Origin: Vibrio thalassae
Lineage (GTDB): Bacteria; Pseudomonadota; Gammaproteobacteria; Enterobacterales; Vibrionaceae
Direction: 5' to 3'
Length of the DNA stretch: 64,000 bases
NCBI RefSeq assembly: GCF_900089835.1
Contig: NZ_OANU01000002.1
Span: 248,001-312,000, forward strand
A program made the position numbers and the translations under genes. Positions 21,362 through 30,344 of this stretch are shown here, piece after piece. A model generated the notes under the pieces. It was not told the origin of the DNA and made no database searches. It saw only the letters and a program-made list of their open reading frames with translations. The number at the start of each line of letters is the position of its first letter. Position 1 is the stretch's first letter.

Positions 21362-22128
21362 TACTGAGCCCACCCTAAAACGTCGGTTAAACTCATCGCG
21401 CCAATGATTCCCAAACAGGTGGCAAGAGTGAGCAAACTGGCAAACACAAAACGAGCGATCCCCATATTTACGTAGCCTTTGATCATATCCGCGAAGGAGT
21501 TAATCAATGGGAAACCAGGAACCAACATGAGCACTGATGACGCCATGACTAGCTGAGGTTGCGCACCGATACTGTAGATCACAGCTTGCGCCGAAATAAG
21601 TGTCGTGACAAATGCCGTAACGGCAAAATTTAACAAGGGGTTAAAATGACGATGACCGATTTCTTGACGAACCGTCATACCGATGGCAGAGGCTAGAAAC
21701 GTCATTCCGAACACTGACCAATCACCACCGGCTAGGCGACTAAAAGCAGCGCACGACAAACCTATCATCACAACGACTAGCCAACGATTGTAGCGTTCAG
21801 GGCTAATTTGATTGAGTTTCCTTTGGGCGAGGTGATAATCGAGAATCCCCTTCTCCATCATGATACAAATACGTTGGACCTGAGTCACAACACGCATATT
21901 GAGCCCTCTATCAGGGCTTTGCCTTGCTGTCGTAACACAATGCTCTTGGTAAACCGTAGTAATCACTAATGAACTCGCGGACAGTGATACCTCTACTTCA
22001 TCCATGGAGGCAGCGATTCCCATTCTTCGGGTAATATCACCAACTAAGGTACTTTCCGCGCCGTGAGCAAGGAGCATTTGTCCTGCTTGCGCAATAAGCC
22101 GAGAGACGGCTCGTTGTTTAGAATCCAT
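21361..22128 (-). CDS. YjjP/ThrE N-terminal-like membrane exporter subunit
   Basis: A 255-residue protein of the DUF1212/ThrE family. A cytoplasmic N-terminal part (about residues 1-110, with AQAGQMLLAHGAESTLVGD and RMGIAAS) is followed by five hydrophobic segments, including MLVPGFPLINSFADMIKG. It is the larger half of a split ThrE-type exporter whose smaller half is the next gene, coupled by TAATG. The pair is probably a carboxylate or amino acid exporter; the exact substrate is not readable. Confidence 0.85.
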   Translation of the reverse strand: MDSKQRAVSRLIAQAGQMLLAHGAESTLVGDITRRMGIAASMDEVEVSLSASSLVITTVYQEHCVTTARQSPDRGLNMRVVTQVQRICIMMEKGILDYHLAQRKLNQISPERYNRWLVVVMIGLSCAAFSRLAGGDWSVFGMTFLASAIGMTVRQEIGHRHFNPLLNFAVTAFVTTLISAQAVIYSIGAQPQLVMASSVLMLVPGFPLINSFADMIKGYVNMGIARFVFASLLTLATCLGIIGAMSLTDVLGWAQ

Positions 22129-22236
22129 TCCAAGTTTTCGTTGTTATTCAATGTGGAGCTCATTTTAGAGCCATTCAAAGGACTGATGAACCAAAAACTC
22201 AACCCCGATTGACAAAGAACAACAAAATAATGAAAA

Positions 22237-23293
22237 CTACGTTTGAGGAGGATGCAGCGAGTCGACTAAAAGTCGTTTTAAGATAACGAGATCCTCCATC
22301 AACCTCAAATTGAGCCACAAGTAACCACTGATAATAACCTCTTCACCGTCAATCTTTGGTAAGCTGTTTTTTAATCTCTCTCTTGCTATCGCAATTTTTT
22401 CGCCCGAAAGCTCGGTATCTAATGTCCCTATCGTTACGAGTGTTGCAAGTTCCTCCAATTCTCTTTCAATGATGTTATGACAGTCCGTAAGAGTTTCAGA
22501 GCAAAGCATATTCGAATGGGTCTGTCTATCGCTCCAATAAGAGGTGTTTAAAAGCTCAAGGGAGTAAAGCATATTGCGAAGCTGAACTTGAATCGCCTCT
22601 AATAATCGTGCACTTAGCTTTGACTCGTTAGCTGAAGGTGCTATGAGACTTCTCAAGGTTACCATTTCCTTCATGAGTGTTTGTTGGTCTCGCTCAATAC
22701 TTGGCTGCTCCAACAGATTTAATGAGGTAGAGACGTGGTATATTTTCGCAAACCGTTCGAGCGTGGTTCCCAGTCGCATACGCCAATGAATAAACGCTCT
22801 CTGGGGATAAACAATACAGAACAACACCGCTAGTAAGCAGCCAATCGTTACATCAAGGCCTCGCCATAACGCGACTTCAATATCATCAATACACGCACCA
22901 ATAGTGAGCGCAAGCGTAATCCCAACCAACAACCCTACATAAGGACGTTTACCTAACGCAAAATAGGCACTAAAAAACATCACTATCCCACACCACGCAT
23001 ACATAGCCAATATTGACCATTGACCAAGAAAAATAGCGATAACTCCTGATAATGCCCCAATCATCGTTCCCATAGCGCGCTGCCAAGCTCGAGGAAAAAC
23101 ATTACCCACATAGGATATAGGGCCAATCACTACAACTAACGTAATAAGAATCCAGGTGCTTTCTGGAACCTGAAAGTAAGAGGTTAAAGCAAAGGTCAAT
23201 ACAAATGCCACGGAAATTCGTACACCATGCACAACGCGGTAGTATATTAAATATCAGGGCATCCACATTCGAAATTCGTCGACTTAAATCCAT
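22237..23293 (-). pseudogene. FUSC-family (aromatic acid exporter-like) protein, frameshifted near the start
   Basis: The natural start appears to be ATG at 23293, preceded by an excellent AAAGGAGA site, reading MDLSRRISNVDALIFNIL. After that the frame is lost at a GG pair (23238-23239 on the plus strand). Removing one base restores NIL-RVVHGVRISVAFVLTF and joins the remaining 331 codons (22237-23232) of a FUSC-type protein: six N-terminal helices (GKRPYVGLLVGITLALTIGA, RGLDVTIGCLLAVLF) and a helical cytoplasmic tail. The downstream frame alone could begin at a GTG at 23232 but would lack the normal N-terminus and has no ribosome-binding site. Either a recent mutation or a one-base sequence error. 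Confidence 0.75.
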
Positions 23294-23379
23294 TTGAAAT
23301 CTCCTTTCGCGCCAAGAGGGAGAATAGAGCTTGTTTCGCTCACCCTAGTAACAGCGACACTCAATTTATTTAAGTACAA

Positions 23380-23411
23380 AAAAAGCTGCAAAGGAACTTT
23401 GCAGCTTTTTA
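23380..23411 (-). terminator. obgE terminator
   Basis: AAAGCTGCAAAG / CTTTGCAGCTTT stem of twelve or more base pairs with a GAA loop, flanked by A/T runs on both sides. It is placed just after the obgE stop and before the FUSC gene, and works in either direction. Confidence 0.85.
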
Positions 23412-23429
23412 AATCGTTATAAGCGACGA

Positions 23430-24599
<1,170 letters not shown>

Positions 24600-24790
24600 T
24601 TACTCCGACTACTTCTTCGCTACCCACCACCAAAGCCATCCTACCGAAAAGATCATAGAATCACTTTGTGGGTTCAATCAATTATCACTACATTTTAGCA
24701 GATGACAGAGACGATTCCCCATCACGCAAAGCCAGTTATTCCAATAAAACTTTGCCTAGAGACTTGTCTCTATCGACTGCCCATATAAAT

Positions 24791-24820
24791 AAAAAACCCC
24801 GCCGACTCGGCAGGGCTTTT
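24791..24820 (-). terminator. rplU-rpmA terminator
   Basis: On the minus strand AAAAGCCCTGCC, GAGTC loop, GGCGGGGTTTTTT. A stem with two wobble pairs and a T run, 45 bases after rpmA. The rest of the rpmA-obgE gap holds no recognised feature. Confidence 0.8.
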
Positions 24821-24864
24821 AAATTCAGCTAGAAAGCTTATTCATAATTTAGCTTAAGGCTAAA

Positions 24865-25122
24865 TTACTCAGCTTCGATGCTAACGAATTTACGGTTCTT
24901 AGGACCTTTAACTTCGAATTTCACTTTACCTTCAGTAAGAGCGAAAAGAGTATGGTCTTTACCGATACCAACGTTAGTACCAGCGTGGAACTTAGTACCA
25001 CGTTGACGTACGATGATGTTACCTGCAAGAACAGACTCACCACCGAAACGCTTAACACCTAGACGTTTGCTTTCTGAATCGCGGCCGTTACGAGTAGAAC
25101 CACCAGCTTTTTTGTGTGCCAT
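24865..25122 (-). CDS. rpmA: 50S ribosomal protein L27
   Basis: An 85-residue L27 protein that reaches the peptidyl-transferase centre. The start [16 protein letters not shown] and the [13 protein letters not shown] signature are present. It lies 21 bases downstream of rplU, in the universal rplU-rpmA pair. Confidence 0.98.
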   Translation of the reverse strand: MAHKKAGGSTRNGRDSESKRLGVKRFGGESVLAGNIIVRQRGTKFHAGTNVGIGKDHTLFALTEGKVKFEVKGPKNRKFVSIEAE

Positions 25123-25143
25123 TGTTAAACTCTCCTAATCGAA

Positions 25144-25455
25144 TTAAGCGTTGATGCCAGTGATTTTCACTTCTGTGAACCACTGACGGTGACCTTGTTG
25201 CTTACGAGAGTGCTTACGACGACGGAACTTAACGATTTTTACTTTATCGCCACGACCGTGTTGTACCACTTCAGCAACTACCTTGCCGCCCTCAACAAGA
25301 GGAGCGCCAACTTGGATGTCTTCACCGTTAGCAACAAGAAGAACTTTATCAAATTCAACAGTTGCACCAGTTTCAACGTCTAATTTCTCTAAACGAAGAG
25401 TTTGACCTTCGCTTACACGGTGTTGTTTACCACCAGATTGGAAAACAGCGTACAT
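25144..25455 (-). CDS. rplU: 50S ribosomal protein L21
   Basis: A 103-residue ribosomal protein. It starts [14 protein letters not shown] and has the C-terminal signature [19 protein letters not shown]. It is the first gene of the rplU-rpmA pair, with a strong promoter 110 bases upstream, divergent from ispB. Confidence 0.98.
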   Translation of the reverse strand: MYAVFQSGGKQHRVSEGQTLRLEKLDVETGATVEFDKVLLVANGEDIQVGAPLVEGGKVVAEVVQHGRGDKVKIVKFRRRKHSRKQQGHRQWFTEVKITGINA

Positions 25456-25541
25456 ATTTTACTCCGCTTTTTCCGCACAGCCTTTTGATTGTTATTTCAA
25501 CAAATAGGGTGTGCGCTAAACTAATCATCAATAGGGCGCAG

Positions 25542-25570
25542 ATTCTACGCGAATGATTACCCTATGACAA
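25542..25570 (-). promoter_or_regulatory. rplU promoter
   Basis: On the minus strand TTGTCA (25570-25565), a 17-base spacer and TAGAAT (25547-25542), each five of six to the sigma-70 consensus. Transcription would start near 25535, giving an untranslated leader of about 80 bases before rplU. Confidence 0.75.
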
Positions 25571-25727
25571 GCCATATTTTGAAAAAATTGGCGAAACACT
25601 AATCGCCAATGAAAAGTGCGGCAATAATGCCCTTTCACCATGTATTAATCAACGTTTTTTAGTGTATTATTCACAGATTATAACCAACGACTAAGCCTTA
25701 TTGGCTCTAAGCTCAACCGGGTACGTA

Positions 25728-26699
25728 ATGGATTTTGAAGCTATCCAAGCACTGACTGCCGATGATATGGCAAAAGTGAATGAAACAATACAAGCACAAT
25801 TAAACTCAGAAGTTAGTCTAATCAATCAACTTGGTTTCTATATTGTAAGTAGTGGCGGCAAGCGCTTAAGGCCCCTGCTCGCACTGCTTTCAGCGAAAGC
25901 TTTAGGATATCAAGGTAACGCACACACAACGGCTGCAGCGTTTATCGAATTCATCCATACCGCAACATTGCTACATGATGACGTGGTCGATGAATCTGAT
26001 ATGCGTAGAGGTAAGGCGACGGCTAATGCCGCCTTTGGTAACGCGGCAAGTGTTTTGGTTGGCGATTACATTTACACTCGTTCTTTCCAAATGATGACAG
26101 TCCTTGGTTCATTGCGCATTTTGGAACTCATGAGTGAAGCAGTAAACGTGATTGCAGAAGGTGAAGTTCAGCAGCTCATGAACTGCAATGACCCAAATAC
26201 TTCTGAAGAAAGCTACATGCAAGTCATTTACTCCAAGACCGCACGTTTGTTTGAAGCAGCAACTCAAGTCGGGGCCATCCTCAATGACGCCTCTCCTGAA
26301 GTCGAACTGGCGCTGCAGAATTACGGCAAATACTTGGGAACCGCATTCCAACTTATTGATGATGTCATGGATTACACCTCTACTGGTGAAGACATGGGCA
26401 AGAACGTGGGTGACGACCTCGCTGAGGGTAAACCGACCTTACCGCTAATTCATGCGATGCAAAACGGTGATGAGCACGAAAGTGCGATGATTCGCGAAGC
26501 GATTGAAAAAGGTAATGGGATTGATAAGCTCGATACCATTATGGCTACAATGAATCGTGTTGGCTCATTGAAGTACACTGAAGACATGGCCTTTAAAGAG
26601 GCGGACAAGGCCATTGAAGCGCTTTCTATCGTGCCTGACAATGAATATAAACAAGCCTTGGTCGCGCTTGCTTACATGGCAGTAAAAAGAACGGCATAA
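25728..26699 (+). CDS. ispB: Octaprenyl diphosphate synthase
   Basis: A 323-residue trans-prenyltransferase making the C40 side chain of ubiquinone and menaquinone. The ATG at 25728 gives MDFEAIQALTADDM, matching E. coli IspB in length; an in-frame ATG nine codons earlier is unlikely. The first Asp-rich motif is LLHDDVVDESD, the second LIDDVMDY, with GGKRLRPLL upstream. It is divergent from rplU, as is usual, and ends at an intrinsic terminator. Confidence 0.96.
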   Translation: MDFEAIQALTADDMAKVNETIQAQLNSEVSLINQLGFYIVSSGGKRLRPLLALLSAKALGYQGNAHTTAAAFIEFIHTATLLHDDVVDESDMRRGKATANAAFGNAASVLVGDYIYTRSFQMMTVLGSLRILELMSEAVNVIAEGEVQQLMNCNDPNTSEESYMQVIYSKTARLFEAATQVGAILNDASPEVELALQNYGKYLGTAFQLIDDVMDYTSTGEDMGKNVGDDLAEGKPTLPLIHAMQNGDEHESAMIREAIEKGNGIDKLDTIMATMNRVGSLKYTEDMAFKEADKAIEALSIVPDNEYKQALVALAYMAVKRTA

Positions 26700-26702
26700 A
26701 TG

Positions 26703-26736
26703 AAAAGGCAGCGACGAAAAGTCACTGCCTTTTTTT
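26703..26736 (+). terminator. ispB terminator
   Basis: AAAAGGCAGCGAC / GTCACTGCCTTTT stem with one mismatch, loop GAAAA and a T run. Confidence 0.85.
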
Positions 26737-26757
26737 CAATCTTGAGGCCTGCTGAGT

Positions 26758-26949
26758 TTAATAGTATTTATCGCAGCCGTTATGAAGCTGAAGCTCCTCT
26801 TCCACTTCATCCACTGACAGTGCCCACTGTTCTTCGCTTCCAATAGGCTCAACCAACACAGATTGAGATAGCTCATCCACCACTAGTACTCTCCCAGCAC
26901 CGTGTCGTGAGGCGACCCACATACCTTTTACCACATCTTTTATTTCCAT
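26758..26949 (-). CDS. Small conserved-looking protein of unknown function
   Basis: A 63-residue acidic protein. The N-terminal MEIKDVVKGMWVASRHGAGR resembles the short beta-barrel turn G-x-x-V-x-x-x-H-G-x-G-x-V of CarD/TRCF-type and other SH3-like modules, followed by an acidic helix (SVDEVEEELQL). It has a good ribosome-binding site (GGAGGAAAGGG) six bases before the ATG. Its own compartment between the ispB and mdh terminators supports a real gene. I do not recognise the family, and the SH3-like suggestion is only inference from the motif. Confidence 0.6.
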   Translation of the reverse strand: MEIKDVVKGMWVASRHGAGRVLVVDELSQSVLVEPIGSEEQWALSVDEVEEELQLHNGCDKYY

Positions 26950-27000
26950 ACCCTTTCCTCCCGCTGTTTTAGCTACGGACTGTTATATGGTATAGATCAA

Positions 27001-27029
27001 AAAAGCCGATCTTAAAGAGATCGGCTTTT
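27001..27029 (-). terminator. mdh terminator
   Basis: AGCCGATCT / AGATCGGCT nine-base-pair stem extended by A/T pairs, loop TAAAG. It lies between mdh and the small 63-residue gene and is flanked by A and T runs suited to both directions. Confidence 0.85.
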
Positions 27030-27054
27030 GTTCGTTAAGTTTTAATGTAAGAAT

Positions 27055-27990
27055 TTACTTAGCGAACTCGACACCAATTTCGATATCTTTATTGAGCGTT
27101 TCTAGCATGCCATCCAGTGCAGCTTTTTCGTAATCACTCAGTTCACCGTAGCTTAAAATAGCTTCCGCACCGTTTTTACCTAGTTTAACTGGCTGTGCAA
27201 AGAATGGTGCATGCTCACCATCACCCTCTACATAAGCACACTCAATAACGTTTTCTTCGCCTTGAAGACCTTTAACCAGAGCTAGACCAAAACGACATGC
27301 CGCCTGACCCATAGACAAGGTTGCAGAGCCGCCACCCGCTTTAGCTTCAACCACTTCAGTGCCAGCGTTTTGAATACGCTTCGTTAAGGCTTCAACTTCT
27401 TCTGCGGTAAACTCCACCCCCTCTACTTGAGACAGTAACGGCAGAATAGTAACACCAGAGTGGCCACCGATAACCGGAACACGAACCTCACCTGGATCTT
27501 TCGCTTTAAGATCCGCTACAAATGTCTCAGAGCGGATAACATCGAGTGTCGTCACACCAAACAGTCTGCGCTTGTCGTACACACCCGCTTTTTTCAAGAC
27601 TTCAGCGGCAATAGGTACTGTGGTATTAACAGGGTTGGTAATGATACCGACACAAGCCGTAGGACATACGACCGCAATTTTCTCTGCCAACGATTTAACG
27701 ATGCCAGCATTAACATTAAATAGGTCCGAGCGGTCCATGCCAGGCTTACGAGCAACACCAGCGGAAATCAGAACCACATCTGCACCTTCAAGAGCAGGAG
27801 TCGGGTCTTCTCCCGCATAGCCTTTAATAGAGACAGGCGTTGGGATATGGCTTAGGTCAGCCGCAACACCTGGCGTGACAGGAGCAATATCATACAGGGC
27901 TAGATCAGAACCAGCAGGAAGACGATTTTTTAGCAATAAAGCTAGGGCTTGGCCGATGCCACCTGCGGCACCAATAACAGCTACTTTCAT
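27055..27990 (-). CDS. mdh: Malate dehydrogenase (NAD)
   Basis: A 311-residue TCA-cycle enzyme interconverting malate and oxaloacetate. The NAD-binding loop is [11 protein letters not shown] (residues 7-17). Substrate arginines lie in [13 protein letters not shown], and the catalytic His in IGGHSGVTI. An AAGGAGAACTCCC site precedes the ATG. It is monocistronic and divergent from argR, as in E. coli and vibrios. Confidence 0.97.
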   Translation of the reverse strand: MKVAVIGAAGGIGQALALLLKNRLPAGSDLALYDIAPVTPGVAADLSHIPTPVSIKGYAGEDPTPALEGADVVLISAGVARKPGMDRSDLFNVNAGIVKSLAEKIAVVCPTACVGIITNPVNTTVPIAAEVLKKAGVYDKRRLFGVTTLDVIRSETFVADLKAKDPGEVRVPVIGGHSGVTILPLLSQVEGVEFTAEEVEALTKRIQNAGTEVVEAKAGGGSATLSMGQAACRFGLALVKGLQGEENVIECAYVEGDGEHAPFFAQPVKLGKNGAEAILSYGELSDYEKAALDGMLETLNKDIEIGVEFAK

Positions 27991-28316
27991 GGGAGTTCTC
28001 CTTGAGATTGATATCTCTTATTAATAGTTTTGTAGGGTAATTTTTCATCGATTAGCTAAAAAGTTATAGTAATCACTAATCGATTACAATCAATTAACCT
28101 CAGCTTTGCGAGCTCGCGCAACTCACTGATTACGTGCTACTACGCTAACATGACAACGCAAGGATGAGAACCCATTTTACCCCTTGCTAATTATGAGGTT
28201 ATCAGCATTAATATTAGTGATACCGTTGGCATAAACCATGGATTATTTGGTCAAGATCGCGGTTCTGTGCCACAATAGCCGGATCACTGCTAGTTGAACA
28301 AATATAAGAGGCGTTT
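27991..28316. other. mdh-argR divergent intergenic region
   Basis: 326 bases without a gene. It is AT-rich near mdh, with repeated ATCGATTA / TCGATTA words around 28047-28085. No convincing ARG box pair (wnTGAATwwwwATTCAnw) was found here, although ArgR commonly autoregulates. No terminator or RNA gene was seen. Confidence 0.5.
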
Positions 28317-28787
28317 ATGCGCAATAATGACAAACAAGACAACCTGGTTCGCGCGTTTAAGGCGTTACTAAAAGAAGAGCGTTTTGGTTCACAGGGCGAG
28401 ATTGTCGACGCATTAAAAATTGAAGGGTTTGAGAACATCAACCAATCAAAAGTGTCACGTATGTTGACTAAGTTTGGCGCAGTGAGGACCCGTAATGCAA
28501 AAATGGAGATGGTGTACTGTCTTCCCGCTGAACTCGGGGTACCGACTGTCTCAAGTTCACTACGTGAATTAGTTCTTGATATTGATTACAACAACGCGAT
28601 TGTCGTTATCCATACTGGCCCAGGTGCGGCACAGCTTATTGCTCGATTACTCGATTCACTAGGTAAAGCCGAAGGTATCTTGGGCGTCGTTGCCGGTGAT
28701 GACACCATTTTCATTACTCCGACCCTTAACATTTCTACCCAACAGCTGTTTGAGTCAGTCTGTGATCTGTTTGATTACGCAGGTTAA
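28317..28787 (+). CDS. argR: Arginine repressor
   Basis: A 156-residue regulator that binds ARG boxes as a hexamer with arginine as co-repressor. The winged-helix N-terminal domain includes [13 protein letters not shown] and [19 protein letters not shown]. The C-terminal domain has [15 protein letters not shown] and [11 protein letters not shown], where the Asp-Asp pair contacts arginine. Its ATG follows AAGAGGCG. It is divergent from mdh. Confidence 0.97.
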   Translation: MRNNDKQDNLVRAFKALLKEERFGSQGEIVDALKIEGFENINQSKVSRMLTKFGAVRTRNAKMEMVYCLPAELGVPTVSSSLRELVLDIDYNNAIVVIHTGPGAAQLIARLLDSLGKAEGILGVVAGDDTIFITPTLNISTQQLFESVCDLFDYAG

Positions 28788-28816
28788 GTTTTAAACATTA
28801 ACAATTAGAATAAAGT

Positions 28817-28842
28817 ATCACGGAACATGATTGTTCCGTGAT
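28817..28842 (+). terminator. argR stem-loop / weak terminator
   Basis: ATCACGGAACA / TGTTCCGTGAT perfect 11-bp stem with loop TGAT, about 30 bases after argR. It lacks a long T run, so it is a weak terminator or a 3'-end stabiliser. It overlaps a CRP-like site. Confidence 0.6.
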
Positions 28843-28852
28843 TTATATCACA
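28837..28852 (+). promoter_or_regulatory. CRP-like binding site
   Basis: CGTGA-TTTATA-TCACA matches nine of ten conserved positions of the CRP core TGTGA-N6-TCACA. It lies about 180 bases upstream of the predicted start site of the TRAP operon, farther than for a classical class I site, so any effect is uncertain. Confidence 0.45.
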
Positions 28853-29002
28853 CCTTGATAAATCGAACAGTAACTAATAATTACATTCTAATTAATTGTT
28901 TTCATTGAATTACACACTAAAAACAGTTGTCTATTCAAATCCTCCAACACAGACAAATCACCTACATTCATTAACAATTTAGTAATTTTCTGCCAATTTT
29001 TT

Positions 29003-29011
29003 TGGTATGAT
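29003..29011 (+). promoter_or_regulatory. Candidate extended -10 promoter of TRAP operon
   Basis: TGGTATGAT is an extended -10 (TG plus TATGAT, five of six). The -35 region is poor. A start near 29018 would give a leader of about 100 bases containing two hairpins. Confidence 0.45.
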
Positions 29012-29049
29012 TGCGCCACTTTTTCAACATATGGATTGAAGAAGATGCC

Positions 29050-29094
29050 GTTTCCACATAGGAAACCTCTGGATACACCTATGGCAATCCAGAG
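29050..29094 (+). promoter_or_regulatory. Two abutting hairpins with complementary loops in the TRAP leader
   Basis: Hairpin 1 is GTTTCC-acata-GGAAAC (29050-29066). Hairpin 2 follows without a gap: CTCTGGAT, 12-base loop, ATCCAGAG (29067-29094). CATA of loop 1 is complementary to TATG of loop 2 (CATAGG against CCTATG if two stem pairs open). The ribosome-binding site of the receptor gene begins about 12 bases downstream. Structure is seen in sequence; function is inferred. Confidence 0.5.
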
Positions 29095-29121
29095 CTAATA
29101 ATGAATAAGGAAGGGAAATTC

Positions 29122-30090
29122 ATGGCATTTAAGAAACTTGTTAAAATTGGTGCTATTGCCGCTGCCGTTATGGGTGCTGGCGCTGTTAACGCTCAAGAGT
29201 TCATCACAATTGGCACAGGTTCGGTAACGGGTGTTTATTACCCAACTGGTGGTGCAATCTGTAAGCTTGTGAATAAAGGCCGTAAGGAACATAATATTCG
29301 TTGTTCAGTAGAGTCCACTGGTGGTTCTATCTACAATGTCAACACTATGCGTGCTGGTGAGTTAGATTTCGGTATCGTTCAATCTGACTGGCAATATCAC
29401 GGCTACAACGGCACAAGCAAGTTTGAAGAGCAAGGCCCATACAAAAAGCTTCGTGCAGTGTTCTCTCTGCACACAGAACCATTCAACATTATCGCTCGCA
29501 CTGACGCTGGTATCGAAAACGTGACTGATCTGAAAGGTAAACGCGTAAACATCGGTAACCCAGGCTCTGGTGACCGTGCGACAATGGGTGTTGTTATGGA
29601 TGCTATGGGCTGGACTAACGATGACTTTAAACTGGCATCAGAACTAAAAGGTTCAGAGCGCTCTCAAGCACTTTGTGATAACAAAATCGACGCATTCGTC
29701 TACGTAGTTGGTCATCCAAACGGATCTATCAAAGAAGCAACAACATCTTGTGATGCTAAGCTCATTCCGGCAACTGGCGCACAGATCGATGAGATCGTAG
29801 CGGCCAACCCATACTACGCATACAGTAATGTACCAGCCGGTATGTACCGTGGCACAGACCAAAATGTGAAAAGCTTTGGTGTAGCGGCAACGATGGTAAC
29901 CACATCAGACGTTTCTGATGAAGTGGCTTACAACGTCGCAAAAGCTGTCTTTGAAAACTTTGATACGTTCAAACGTCTACACCCTGCATTTGCTAACCTG
30001 AAGAAAGAAGATATGGTTCAAGCTGGTCTATCTATTCCTCTTCACCCAGGTGCAGAGAAGTACTACAAAGAAGTTGGTCTTCTTAAGTAA
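29122..30090 (+). CDS. TAXI-family TRAP transporter solute receptor
   Basis: A periplasmic binding protein of 322 residues. The ATG at 29122 follows GGAAGGGAAA and gives a Sec signal MAFKKLVKIGAIAAAVMGAG with cleavage near VNA-QEF; an in-frame ATG seven codons earlier would overlap that ribosome-binding site. The mature N-terminus EFITIGTGSVTGVYYPTGGA is the TAXI signature. Such receptors deliver carboxylates or amino acids such as glutamate to a sodium-driven permease; the ligand here is unknown. The fused permease gene lies 254 bases downstream after a strong intercistronic hairpin. Confidence 0.93.
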   Translation: MAFKKLVKIGAIAAAVMGAGAVNAQEFITIGTGSVTGVYYPTGGAICKLVNKGRKEHNIRCSVESTGGSIYNVNTMRAGELDFGIVQSDWQYHGYNGTSKFEEQGPYKKLRAVFSLHTEPFNIIARTDAGIENVTDLKGKRVNIGNPGSGDRATMGVVMDAMGWTNDDFKLASELKGSERSQALCDNKIDAFVYVVGHPNGSIKEATTSCDAKLIPATGAQIDEIVAANPYYAYSNVPAGMYRGTDQNVKSFGVAATMVTTSDVSDEVAYNVAKAVFENFDTFKRLHPAFANLKKEDMVQAGLSIPLHPGAEKYYKEVGLLK

Positions 30091-30099
30091 GACGACTCC

Positions 30100-30124
30100 G
30101 TAGGGGAAGGCTCCCTTCCCCTAC
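30100..30124 (+). promoter_or_regulatory. Intercistronic hairpin after TRAP receptor gene
   Basis: GTAGGGGAAGG / CCTTCCCCTAC is a perfect 11-bp GC-rich stem with loop CTC, 10 bases after the receptor stop, followed by only a short T run. Such hairpins commonly protect the 3' end of binding-protein mRNA or partly terminate, giving more receptor than permease. That role is inferred. Confidence 0.65.
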
Positions 30125-30344
30125 CACTTTTCTAATATGAGTATCACTCAAAACAATCAACACCAGTTGACCCAATTGGTGTGGCTATTTGGGCTCTCTT
30201 TCCAAGCCCGTCATTTTTAGAGCCTTAAGAAACACAACTAAAACCACACGTTTGCATCCATTGACTACAATGTTAAATGCGAAATATGGTTCGTTCATTT
30301 TGTTTGAAAAACACTGGACCATAAAATAATAAAGGAAAAAGTAC

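Larger units (their letters stand above)
28788..29121. other. argR-TRAP intergenic region with leader elements
   Basis: 334 bases. It holds a terminator-like hairpin after argR (28817-28842), a CRP-like site (28837-28852) and an extended -10 element TG-G-TATGAT (29003-29011). Two abutting hairpins (29050-29066 and 29067-29094) lie just before the ribosome-binding site of the TRAP receptor gene. The stretch between about 28860 and 29000 is very AT-rich, with no other recognised element. Confidence 0.6.

Noticed and set aside
23102..23293. A separate 63-residue gene upstream of the FUSC gene
   Set aside because: Its first 18 residues are better explained as the true N-terminus of the frameshifted FUSC protein; the rest reads the FUSC sequence in the wrong frame.
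27991..28316. ARG boxes for argR autoregulation
   Set aside because: No pair of sites near the ARG-box consensus could be found by eye.
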